Shown here piece after piece: positions 34,085 to 44,506 of a DNA stretch of 64,000 nt. The notes beneath the pieces were generated by a model. The model saw nothing but the letters and a program-made list of their open reading frames with translations, was not told where the DNA came from and did no database searches. The position numbers and the translations under genes were made by a program. The stretch is from Phlebiopsis flavidoalba. Lineage: Eukaryota > Basidiomycota > Agaricomycetes > Polyporales > Phanerochaetaceae. The first letter of the stretch is position 1. The number at the start of each line of letters is the position of its first letter. The stretch spans positions 1 through 64,000 of the forward strand of contig JAOCPU010000063.1 of NCBI GenBank assembly GCA_035772785.1. Reading direction: 5' to 3'.

Positions 34085-36268
34085 TGGGCTCTGCAAACTC
34101 CAAACCCGAGGCCCCCCCCGCCGCTGCGCGCAGCCCGCGTGTCTGAGAAGAGCCGTCCCGGTGGCGCGTAGATGACGCAATCGCTCGCGCGCTGAGGCTC
34201 CGGCGCCGCAGCCAGGCCTACGGCGGACGGCAAAGTGGGGTGCCGCGAGCAACATCTCGAATGGACTGTGGAGGGCAGCATCACGGGGGGGGGGGGGGGC
34301 CCGACGAGTCGAGCTCGCGCGCACGATCCTGAAGCCACAGACGAACGTCAAGGACGCGCTCGTGACGCCGCAAGGCGGTCGTCGCGGACCAGCAAAATGT
34401 TATTTTCGAGTTAACACCGAGGTCAGCTTCAAGACGGGCCCCGGTCACGAAACCAGAACAGAGCAGCGGCCGTTGCTGGGCTGTTTGCGGACGACTGGGA
34501 ACGTCCTTCGGTTACAACATCATGAAGAAGTTCAACCCTCGAGGACTTCCAGCTTCTCACACCCAGGTGCGCAGTATATGCGTCGCCGCAATTCGGCTAA
34601 CTCTTGCTAACACCGGACACCATGATAGTCGATCTGTCTCTTCTTTGACACGCTGAACACAGGCGAACTATCAACGCTCGAGCAAGTCATGATCCAGCAC
34701 GCGGACCCACTGCCCATCGACGGACCGCCGTTATCCAGCACCTCTCCTCCGACCTTACATCAGCGATGGCGGCCAATGGGACATGGTGTCAACCTTCTCG
34801 AGGCAATCATTTCCGCTCCTTTTTCTTATGCGTTTGCTGACTCCGCAATCCACAGACCTACGGTGTCGTCCCACAAGCCATCTACCCCTAATCCTTCCAC
34901 TACCTCCATGTTCCGGGGCCCCTCAACAGTCCTGCTCAACGACCAAACTGATCCGCGAACACGCGCTCATCCTACGCTCGCTCGTCATCCTCCTCGCTGC
35001 ACGCCCAGGCCCCCGCCGACGCGCTCCGCGACGCTGCGCGGCGCTAAGTAAGGAGGAGCTCATGAAGGGAGGTGTACAGACCGTGATCGGAGGCGTCGAC
35101 GCTCGGGCGTGCCGCAAGCTGCCGGGGGGGGGGGGCCGGCGCGCACAACCGGAGAAGTTCGTCTGGGACTCATTTTGACGACACAGACGGACGGCAAGCC
35201 CGGCGCTGGTCTGAGTGGGCACCCGACGCGAAGTTCTAACGTAGCTCGCCAAGGGCGCGTATGGGTCCCCTGCGGACAGCTTCTCGCTCATCAAGACCGC
35301 GGTAACGAGTACGGCAGAGAGCTCTATATAAGCTTTTGACCCAGACTTGGCAAAGTTTGTGTGGGTGGAGTGCCCGCAACGGGTTTGTGTGGTATGTGGC
35401 AGGCTAGGCGGAAAAAAAAAAAAAAAAAGCGTGATGCCCTTTGAAGGCAGAAAAGCCGTGTTTGAGGGGGATGGATCAATGGCGCGTGGGTAGTGCACGG
35501 GTTTTCGCTTTGGAGAGGGTGGCTGCAGAACAGTGTCCGAGCGCGCCGACCGGTGGCGGTGCGTGAATCAAACGAAAGAGGAGAGGAATCGAGAGTTATG
35601 GACCATCCATTGAGAAGACACTCGTGCGCTAGTTTGGTGGTGACGTAGGTACGCGTTTGCCTTCTGTCCCTTCGTATACCTGGAGGTAATTTGGTCGTTT
35701 ATGTCAACCGCCTGTAGCGGGGGGGCGCATTTCGACATCCCCCTGGTCACCTCATCCAAGGCGGACCGCCTCCGCACTTGGCGCCGAGTCCCTCAATGAC
35801 GCACGCCGATGGTCAGTCTCGGGCGTGGCCCGTACGCCCACCTCATGCCAGCCTGCATATCCCGAGGCTCTACCATACGTCGGAGGACGGGATCTGATTT
35901 GGTCGAGCTCAGCTGGCGCGCAGCGTATTACATAAAACGTGGTAGGACGCGGACCATGGTGACCGTGCGAGTACGTGTTTGTCCCTTCGAGCACTTAGAT
36001 CGTGTGTTGGGGGGTTGTTTTCTGCACGCTTTCCTGATTGCATGATTGACTGCTCTGGCTAGGGAGGGTATTCGGTAGGGTGGGATATAAGTGTGTAGCG
36101 CAGGGATCGTTTAGAATGACCCAGGCGGGCGACTTGGCCCTTCCTGAAGGAGCTCGGTTCAGCGGGTGTTGAGCGAGAGCTCGCGAAGAAGGAGGTCGTT
36201 CTTCCGCCATGTGGCACCCAATGGATGAGAAACCTCCTAACCTTAGCTCTCGATGTACACTATATTAG
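34084..36268 (+). CDS. BLH1: Bleomycin hydrolase, cysteine aminopeptidase C1B
   Basis: Papain-like cytosolic aminopeptidase (Blh1/Lap3/Gal6) that trims peptides, detoxifies homocysteine thiolactone and inactivates bleomycin. MGSANSKPE at the start suggests N-myristoylation. Family blocks, through several frame changes: VELARTILKPQTNVKDALV-like N-terminal region, QSSGRCW with catalytic Cys at 34474-34476, NIMKKFN, an intron at 34567-34628, FFDTLNTGELSTLEQVMIQH, YGVVPQAIYP (34858), DGKPG, a block with SFSLI and NEYGRELYI, RLGKVCVGGVP, HFDIPLV and SKADRL, SMTHAM with the catalytic His (35793-35810), VELSW where family members have VENSW, CEYVFV, and a tail with KEVVLPP and HPMDEKPP. The stop at 36266-36268 is the best guess. 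Length fits the 450-500-residue family. Confidence 0.8.
34285..34299. repeat. G15 tract in the 5' part of BLH1
   Basis: Fifteen consecutive G interrupt the N-terminal coding part of BLH1 and coincide with a change of reading frame. Together with G12 at 35124-35135 and A17 at 35412-35428 in the same gene, it marks places where the length is likely miscounted. Confidence 0.85.
35412..35428. repeat. A17 tract in BLH1
   Basis: Seventeen consecutive A fall between the RLGKVCVGGVP block and the next recognisable block of BLH1. It may belong to an intron or be an assembly error; relatives encode no poly-lysine here. Confidence 0.8.
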
Positions 36269-38940
36269 AAATGTTATGAAAATAGACTAGGGGCTCGTAT
36301 CAGGGGAAGGAAGAGGGCGCAAGCTAGTTCCTTGCGCCTTTGGTTTCTGGATGGACTGTTTGCACGGTGATTGGTTAGATAATATTGCATTCTAGGGTGG
36401 TAACACCGTGTATGTACAATTAAACGGATATTTGCTTCTGACGAGCTCCTCCCTAAAGCCGTGTCCAGCCCCTGAACAGGAATATGTGGAACAGACAACC
36501 GGATCTCGCCCACCCCCCGCGACCACGCTATGATACACTCTCGGGGGGATACCTTCGCGCGCTAGTGCAGCGGCGAACGCCTATCGCACCGAGAAACGAG
36601 ACTAGCGGGAGTGTGCGAACCGCAGCACGCGACCGTCACCACAGCAGCTCTCCTCCCAGACGCGTCGCGCACTCCAACGTTGTTTAGTCGTCCCCCGGCC
36701 GCCGCGTCTGTTCCCGGCAGCCCCAGATCCTCTCCACTGGCAGCCAGTCAACGCCGGAAGCTGAGGATAGAGCTCGTGAACGGCAGCGCCCGCCACAGAA
36801 AGGATGGTGCGAGGGCCAGGGGCGCGAGGCCACGGCCTACTCTGCGCTTTCGGTGATCTTTCGAAGGACGGGTGGCGATTTGCTGCTCCCACAGGGGTTT
36901 AGGCCTGTCTGACGGCGAGGGGACGGTTGGGAGCTATCGGAAAGTCGTGGGGTGCTGGTCATCTCGGGGCTGTGTAGTCCCGCTGCATCTATGAGGCTGT
37001 CAGGGAGGATTGACCCAAATGTATGGACTGGATAAAGGACGGAGGATCCTGCAGAGGCGAAGACTGTCAGGTCTGATGGGGTGAAATGCGGCCTTGCGTT
37101 GTGTGAGAAGTTTGCCGTCCGGTGCGGACACGCTCACCTCCGGTCATTAGGCAAGGTTGGGTGGGATCCTCCCTTGTGCAAAGTGGCCTAAGCACGATGC
37201 CTGCGAGACATCGGCCATGGGCAAGGCATTGTAACCGGAGGGCCCACAGCATACAAAGCCTGCCGGTAGGCATGACCAGCGGGGTGGTGTGGCCGGCGGA
37301 TGGCCTCGTGGCACATAGTCTTGGACGATGGGGACCAGCAATGAGTAAAAGACAAGGCAGGTGAGAAATAGGATCTAGCCGAGAACATGTATCGTTAGTT
37401 TGAGTTTAGCGTATCAGCCAGGAGTCCGTATGTCCCCCCCCCCTTCCCCCCCCCTCGGCAGTTGCGTGGCCGGGGGCGGGGGGACGCCGATGGACAGAGA
37501 CGAGCTACGTTTTCTGATGCAGACTAGCCAAGCAAGAGTTCCAACCAAAGCTTTCGGTTTGACTTGAAAGGATTTCAGTACAGAGTCAGACTAGTGGAAG
37601 TCAGAGTCTCAAGGGTTAGAACGGCTGATGTGCAGCAGTTATGTGTCGTATTTTTCCAGACAGTAACGAGCAGGATTATCAAGCAAGTTGAAGAGCAAAG
37701 GTTCGTAGCAGGAAACAAAGGCAATCCTTTGATTGTCGTCGTTGGCCAGTAGTATTGTGTAATTGAGATATACACGTTTGATGTCCTTTGGAAACCAATA
37801 TCCGAGGAAGCCGACAAGGCTAGATCAAACGCCTCCCGCGAAAGCATCTCCCACCTGGTCAGGTTCAAGCATTCCTGCGCGCCATCGCCCCCTCCAGTAT
37901 ATCCTGTACACCCACCCGGCTCTCCTCCGCGGGGGGACCGCGTAAAGAGGCCGCATTCTCAGGAGCTCCATACGCTGAGCCGGGGTCAACGCGCGAGAGT
38001 GTAGAATTCCATGTCGGCCTATTGAAGATGGGCTTCCGCTGAGTGGCTGGTCGGACATCGAGAATAATTGTGACGGCCCTTTTCTGCGAAGACATGTGAA
38101 GCTTCTGAGGACCGAGCGAGCAGGTTCGCGGCGGAGGATGCGGAAGCGAGAGCTCTGGGGTGGATTCGACGCGCCAGGGATGACACACAGAGTGAATTGG
38201 GGGATTGTGCAGCGTTTGGGCGGACTCTAAGCAGAGTGAATACTCTACGCGTCGGTTCGTTGTCGTGATCATGGGTCTTGTAAGCCCGCACCGAGTGATC
38301 GTAGGGATGTGGATGGTTAAGGTCGCGGACATCATAGGGAACTTAGTCGGGTGCGAAGAGGGCGCAGAAGGACGACGGTAGTACCATCGCGTATCCACTC
38401 CTTTATATTATACCCTATGGAGCGGTAAAAGAAGCCTATGCACGAAGGTCAATATGCCCACTCACCCGACGGCTCGTGCCTCACTGAAACATACGCGCAC
38501 AGTGGGCCATCCTGCGGCAGCTTTGACTACGATCTGCGCACGGAAAGATGTAAGCGGTTGCCAGTCATGCTTGTTCAACCGAACTGTTACCAAAACTAGT
38601 ATTGAAAGACAACAAGTGGGCCACAATATGTAGGCAAAACACTCGTGACAATTTCACACGCGCATCGAGACCCGGTGGGTGAATGGACAGGGGATTCTTT
38701 GACGGCGGTGCAAACGTTGCTCAGCCCTAGAGAAATGCGTACTCGGGCCTTTAAGCAACGCAAGAGCTATGTAGCGTGGCGAGCCAATAGCAGCGGACGA
38801 TGTCGAGACCAGTATGTGCGGCAGCAACTATGGTGGATGACGTGCGGGGTCTGGGCTCGAGCCTCGAGCCGTCGTCGGGGAGTCTGCGAGCTCCAAGCGC
38901 CTTGCACCGAACGTGGTCTGTGTTTTGTACTTAAATGGGC
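36269..38940. other. No supportable gene
   Basis: I see open frames on both strands (notably minus 37865-38398 and 36602-36892) but no motif and no good start. A C- and G-rich stretch at 37433-37491 contains two C9-C10 runs. A TATA-like element (minus strand TATAATATAAAG, 38401-38412) has no convincing gene behind it. The right end leads into the ILV6 promoter. Confidence 0.4.
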
Positions 38941-38952
38941 GCTTGCCACGTC

Positions 38953-38958
38953 TGACTC
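38953..38958. promoter_or_regulatory. TGACTC element upstream of ILV6
   Basis: TGACTC, the core of the Gcn4/CpcA general amino-acid control site, lies 78 bases before the ILV6 start codon. ILV genes are known targets of this bZIP factor in fungi. The site lacks the final A of the full palindrome, so binding is plausible but unproven. Confidence 0.4.
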
Positions 38959-39035
38959 GCATGGCCGTTTCGAAGGTGTTCTGGTTTGCTGGTGCAGGAA
39001 ACCAGTTCTGTTCTCACTCTCTCTTGCTTTCCAAC

Positions 39036-40244
39036 ATGGCGAGTCTCCTGGCCTTGCGCGCACGGCTCCCTGTAAACGAGCTCACTGCGCTCGCGACTGC
39101 TTCTCTACGACGCCCCGGCGGGGGACCGAGTCCGACCAGGTGCCCAAGCCGCCGCCGACCATCGACGACTCGACCTCTGCGCTCGACTACAAAAACGGTC
39201 GCACAGGGTCAGGCCACCACCGCTCCCGGAGATGGACCTGCCAAGGTCTAGGACGTGCAGAGGAGGCTGTCACCAACATTCTTTACAACACGCCGCCGCC
39301 GAGTCTGCAGCGTTCAAGAAGTGGGTAGTCTGGTGACTCGTGCGGTGGTAATGCTAACTGCTATTTTAGACACACTTTGAACTGCTTGGTGCAGAACGAG
39401 CCCGGAGTGTTATCTCGTGTCTCCGGTATTTTGGCCGGACGAGGCTTCAACATTGACATCCTTGGTCGTATGCCGGACCGAGATTCGGGACCTCTCACGG
39501 ATGTGTATCGTTATTCAGTGGTCAGGACGGGTGTCGTAGAGCAAGCACGGAGACAGCTTGAAGATTTGGTATGTCTTTTGTGACAATACCTAACCTGGTA
39601 GATGCTTACGCCGTGCGCAGGGTACCCGTGTGGGCTGTGCTGGACTACACCAACACCAACTGCATCGAACGCGAACTTCTGCTCGCCAAGGTCTCCATCC
39701 TTGGCCCCGAATACGTCGAGGACCAATATCTCGGCGGCCCAACCCACTCACCACGCCCCCGCCCTGACGCACACGAAGACAAGCGTTGAGCGCGAGGCAC
39801 ACCTAGTGGAAACTTCGAGCGCGGCGTGCACGCAGAGCCCGACGCGGAGGCACATATTCCAGCCCCGCTCACCCCGTCGCAGCTCCTGCGCATGAAGAGC
39901 CATACCACCTTCAGTCGATCTCGATCCTAGCGGACCAGTTTGGTGGCGCGCATGGTCGATGTCAGCGAGGGGGGAGGCACAGCGTTATTGTGGAGATGAG
40001 CGGCAAGAACGTCGAAGGTTGCAAGGCGTTCCTCAGCTTGTTGAAGCCGTTTGGCCTGTTGGAGTCAAGCCCGGGACTGGTGAGTTGTTCTGCGTGTGAC
40101 TTTTTGAGATGGTTTAACTTTGTGTGTGTAGGTTCTGATGGCTATGTTTGGCCCCGTACGCCATTCAAGGCATCCATGAGGGAGGGCGAGGGCGCCACAG
40201 AGTGGTGGGAGTTGTCGATGCCAGTCTACCTCCCTCCTGGTTAA
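39036..40244 (+). CDS. ILV6: Acetolactate synthase regulatory (small) subunit
   Basis: Regulatory subunit of acetohydroxyacid synthase, the first common enzyme of valine, leucine and isoleucine synthesis in mitochondria; it boosts the catalytic subunit and confers valine inhibition. The ATG at 39036 gives MASLLALRARLPVNELTALA, a presequence. EEAVTNILYNTPPPS precedes an intron, then the ACT domain HTLNCLVQNEPGVLSRVSGI, AGRGFNIDILGRMP and TDVYRYSVV (39370-39517). After an intron (39570-39621) comes WAVLDYTNTNCIERELLLA and later TVIVEMSGKNVEGCKAFLSL with LLKPFGLLESS (39985-40070). After a third intron the tail reads WPRTPFK and ends in LPPG. Four or more frame changes occur. All ACT-domain landmarks are present. 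Confidence 0.92.
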
Positions 40245-40682
40245 TATGCGGGTTGTGGTCGTTGGTTCTCCTCTTATATGGACATTGATCTACGTGATTT
40301 TATGTCGCATAAAAGTACTCAGCACTCTGCAATACTATTTCCATTGGAATACTCGTATTGGGAACTCGTATATAGTAAAAGTGCCGATGACAGAGACACA
40401 AGTGTGGTTGAACGCAATTGACAGCGATGTGTGAAGCGTACTAATGGTTTGAGCGAGACGCCGTGGTTGCAGTGGTATCGAGCGAGATGATAGAAGCTAA
40501 CAAAAAACCGGGATTGCACGTGTGAGAGAAAGAGAGGAAGAGACAAGCCCAATGAGGAGGACAGTCAACGGGAAATACATACGATTTAAACAATACTGTA
40601 GCGTCTGTTGAGGTGCAAAGAGAAGGTATAAAATGACAGCGTTATGGCCATCTTATGCATACGATATGATTGAGACCCATGG
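40245..40682. other. Convergent 3' flanks of ILV6 and PKH1
   Basis: Two genes converge here. The stretch is AT-richer than the genes and holds only short frames. No terminator motif can be assigned with confidence. Confidence 0.6.
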
Positions 40683-43593
40683 TCATGATCGGGCAGGGCA
40701 GGAGATGTTCTTGCTAGGGCTCGTGTGCCCGGCTGCAGGGATTGGTGTTGTTTGCTTTGTTGCGACTGGCTTTAGAGCTTCGCGGATTTTTCGAATCCAC
40801 GTCCTGAGCAAGCGATTGAAGCGGAGCTTGGACATATGTATATGATTTTGCACCCTGTAGATTCTCATTAGACAGTGGTTTATCGCACATAACACCGGGC
40901 ACTTACTGTCATGACCACAAACTCCCGCTCGCCCTTCGGCTCGACCCCGATGACAGTATGCCGTGAGTCCTTGTCACGCTCTGACGACTTTAGGGTAAGC
41001 TCGTTGCTGAGCTGATATGGACGTCCGGGTTTGTGCTTCAAGCACACCAGTCGTCGATCCGTCAGGACAAGCTCCCTCGTCTTGCGCTTTGGAGCGCCGG
41101 GCAATGGCAAGTAGCCTACTTGCACGCCGTCGCAGCGCGCTCTTGTCCACCAGAGCATTAAAGAGCACTGTCTCCCCTACCAAAAGCAGGTTTGACTGAT
41201 ACAGGGTGTAAGCTGACGAACAGTCCCGATAAGGAAGGGCTTACATTCCTCCTCTTCATGAGCAGGGCCGTTGCCCTGAATTTGGAGTCTGGGCGCGATT
41301 CCTGCCACGCGCAATCCACAAAAAAAGAGCAGCGTCGAGAGCCGTGCTCGGCGGGCTACCCTCGGATGAGCTCGTTGCAGACCAGCCGAGTACGACTCAC
41401 GACGGCCGTTCGAAGCGGTAGGCACGTCGATGGGCTGGGTCCGTACAGCCAGGGGTATATTATCGAGCGTCGCCGCGACCGTATCTCTGTCCTCGTCCGC
41501 TTCCGCGCCTGAATCGGGTGGCTCCTCACCAGGCTCGGCTCGACGTTGGTCCGGTGCCAGCTCCTGAGCCTCTGGGGACGACGTGGTCTGCGCCACAACT
41601 CTCGACAAATCGGACGCCCGAGACTGAGCCGGTCCCTGACCCTGAGTGTGTCACAGACGGCCTCACGGCGTTGGCGGCGCCCGCGCCGTTCATGCTCACG
41701 GACTGACGAGGGGTTTGTCGGCCGCTGGACGCCGGGCATGGCCGCCGGAGCCCACCGAGATGCTCCGCGCAGGGACGTACGGTCGCGTCTCACCCTTAGG
41801 GCCCACCGCCTCCTCGTATGCTGCACCGTTCGGCGACGATAACACCTCCTCCATCGCGCCGAATTTGACCTCCTCACCCCTCTCGTCATCCGAGGCCCAG
41901 CTGATCTCGTCGTCATCCTGGCCCCCTCCATGATCTCATCCCATGCTGCTCCCACGTCGTCCCACACTCCGTTCAGCCGTCCTTCCGCCTTCAGGTCCTT
42001 CTTGACAAGACCGGCTTCCAACGGGGGTGCAGGCATGGTCCAGAGCGCCTTCCAATCGAGTCCGGTAAAGAACGGGTGTGAACGAAGAGCCTGCATATCA
42101 TTCGGGCTACCAGGAGCTCCGGCACCTAAATCGTTGCAGCGGCTCGCGGACCTGTCAAATACGTACCGATGAGATCATTACTATATTCAGTTCAATCAAA
42201 CACATACCAGCAATTTCTGTACCAAATCCTTGCCTGTTCGTCGAAACCGTCTGGGAAAGTGTATTCCAGCAGCTTGATCTTTTGCCATGTTAGGTACTCG
42301 GATAGCCCGTGGAAGGCGAAACGGCCAGATATCATCTGATAGAGGATGCACGTCCCAGTGCCCAGATATCCGAGCTTGAGAACGGTATCATGAGCCCCTT
42401 CCGCCTTATTGCCCAGCGCCAAAAGGGGGACGTACGCGCCTTACTGCTCTCGCTGACTTCGAGGAGCTCCGGAGAGATATATTGGGCTGTTCCGACCCAG
42501 GTCTTGGCCACGATCAACTACTTGAAGTCAAATACAGCGTCCCACAAGGTGGAGTTAGAGACATACCTTCAGAATTGAGAACTTTGCCAAAGAGTCCGAA
42601 ATCCGTCAGTTCAGCCGGAAGTTGTCGTCCAAAAGTAGGTTCTCTGGCTTCAAGTCCCTGAAGTGCCTGGGTCAGCAGACGGAAAGAGTGGCGCAGAGCG
42701 GTAGCGTACCGATGTATGACTCCTTTCGTGTGCATGTAATCAAGCGCATCGATTATCTGAGCAGTGTAGTACCGCGCGCACTCTGTGGAAAGTGATCCCA
42801 GTTCGGGATATCCGGACTGAAGCTCCCCGTTGCGCGCGAGGTCGAGAACGAAGACTACGTACAGCTGAGAACGGGGCTCAAGATGAAAGTTGCTGGATAG
42901 GCGGGGGCTCACATAGACTCCACTCGTCCTGAAACGTCCAATACAGATGAACAATACCGGGGTGCTCTGCACCGAGTCGTACGAGGGTATTCTTCTCGCC
43001 AGCGCGGTCGCCAACTTGTTGTTGCGCTTAAGGTGACCCTTGTCCAGTACTTTGATTGCATACTCTCGTCCTGTGTTCCTATGGCGCGCCAGCATAACCT
43101 GTAGCAGCCATAGGTCAAACACCCGACGCACAGTCTCAAACTATTATCAGACGCACGGTTGAATACGACCCCTCGCCTAACACCCTGCCGAATTCGAAGT
43201 CATCTGCGCTTATTCGCCCGCTTTTTTACCGAGCTGTTGCGCGATCTGGCTGCCCGCGAGGCGGTGCGGGCGGACGCAGCTCGGTGGGTTTGTCTTCGCG
43301 AGTCATCGCCAACGCCTAGCTCTCGCGCGATGTACGCGGGCGCGCGTGACCCCGGGGTGTCTGCGGCGACTGTGGGCTCAGAGAACGCACTGTTTTGCGT
43401 TGCGGCGAGGTGAATGTACGTATTGGTCGGGGCCGTACAGGCGTGGGGGGGCGTATTAGATCCGTCGTTGAGCTGGAGCTGGAAGAGGAAGAGATGACAG
43501 AGGCGTTTCTGCTGAGGTCTGGCCTAATGACGGTTGTGCATCTTGAGTATGTACCTCCGCGGACGGCGAAGAGACTTCTGGAGCTTTAAGCAT
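40683..43593 (-). CDS. PKH1: PDK1-type serine/threonine kinase (Pkh1/2, Ksg1)
   Basis: Master AGC kinase that phosphorylates the activation loop of Ypk, Pkc1 and Sch9-type kinases downstream of sphingolipid and membrane signals. The likely start is ATG 43593 (MLKAPEVSSPSAEVHTQD), followed by a Ser/Pro-rich head. The catalytic domain begins FEFGRVLGEGSYSTVRL (43150-43200), then an intron, YAIKVLDKGHLKRNNK (43010-43060), FVLDLARNGELQS, DALDYMHTKGVIHR with the HRD codon split by an intron, LKPENLLLDD, TDFG, an intron, and the activation segment TWVGTAQYISPELL (about 42500), then SDIWALG and CILYQMISGRFAFHGL with a PDK1-type SEYLTWQKI. The C-terminus is a PH domain: KRKTRELVLTDRRLVCLKHK (about 41060) and WIRKIREALKP near the stop at 40685. 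Frame changes are common. Confidence 0.88.
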
Positions 43594-44506
43594 GGCGGGA
43601 CTTAGAGAACAAAGCAGGCCGCTAGAAAAAACGGGAGACAAGAAAAAAATGGCCAAAAGGAAAAACCACAATTGGGTTGTTTTGAGGGAAGAAAAAAAAA
43701 AAGCTGTTTGGCGAAACGGAAAAAGGAAAAGAAATTAATGACATCAAAATTACCGGGAGGTGGGGGAGAGCGGGAGAGACATAAGATTTTCGTGGGAACA
43801 GATTTGTGAGAATAATTAAAATAATATATTATTATAAACATTTTGTGGGAAACAGTTCCCAGGGAGTGGAAGAAAAGAGAGTTGAGAATATGGACAGAGT
43901 CCTGGGAGCCCACTGGGACATGAGAGTCAGCTCGCAGTAGCTTTCCCGGTCGCAGACCCTGGCGCAACAGCCGAGATCCCAATCGTCACGAACCGCGTAT
44001 ACATCTGTCACGGCCACCGTCGCCAACGTCGCCGCCCGGGCTCCTTCGTCCGTTCACGACAACGTCACGGCGCTCATCGAGCGCGTGGAACGCGGCAAGA
44101 GGGGCATCTGAGATCCTCGATCGACGCACCGCACGCCAGCGCAGCGCCGAGGCGGTCGCACATTGTCTGGACTGAACGACGTCGGCAAGCTAACGCTGCT
44201 AACGGCCGCCTCAAAACTCACCCACGCACGCTCAGAGAGCAAGACATGGGCGGGGCCAGACTGAGAAACAGAAATACATCGTGACCGGACCTGACAAGTA
44301 GGGACGAGCAAGTCAATCAAATCCAATTGCACGCTGGCAGCACCATCAAGCTCCGTCTAAACACATATGGGAGTCACTGGGTATATTAACAAAACATCGT
44401 CTTTCGAGCTACAATAAGCGGACCGACCGCGATATCCAGAGGACAAGTTACAGAAACATTAAATCATGAGACTCATTCACTCTTTTCTTCCCCCTCAGAC
44501 GTGAGA
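43594..44506. other. Intergenic: A-rich PKH1 promoter and AT-rich core
   Basis: Upstream of PKH1 the plus strand is purine-rich with many A runs (43620-43740), i.e. a pyrimidine-rich promoter or leader on the gene strand. At 43811-43839 there is a 29-base stretch made almost only of A and T. The remainder up to 44506 shows no gene I can support. Confidence 0.5.

Noticed and set aside
33595..34338. 247-codon minus frame antisense to the BLH1 start
   Set aside because: It runs through the CCA repeat and the G15 tract as poly-Gly and poly-Pro, overlaps BLH1 and has no conserved motif; a GC-driven shadow.
35340..36268. BLH1 truncated after the first half
   Set aside because: Frame-tolerant reading recovers later family blocks: RLGKVCVGGVP, SKADRL, SMTHAM, CEYVFV and a VVLPP tail.
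37865..38398. 177-codon minus frame with a TATA-like element just upstream
   Set aside because: Its first codon is GTG, not ATG, the TATA-like element lies only a few bases away, and no motif or splice structure supports it.
43602..43982. Hydrophobic minus frame rich in Phe and Leu
   Set aside because: The apparent membrane segments come from the A-rich plus strand (TTT and CTT codons on the minus strand); it lies in the PKH1 promoter.
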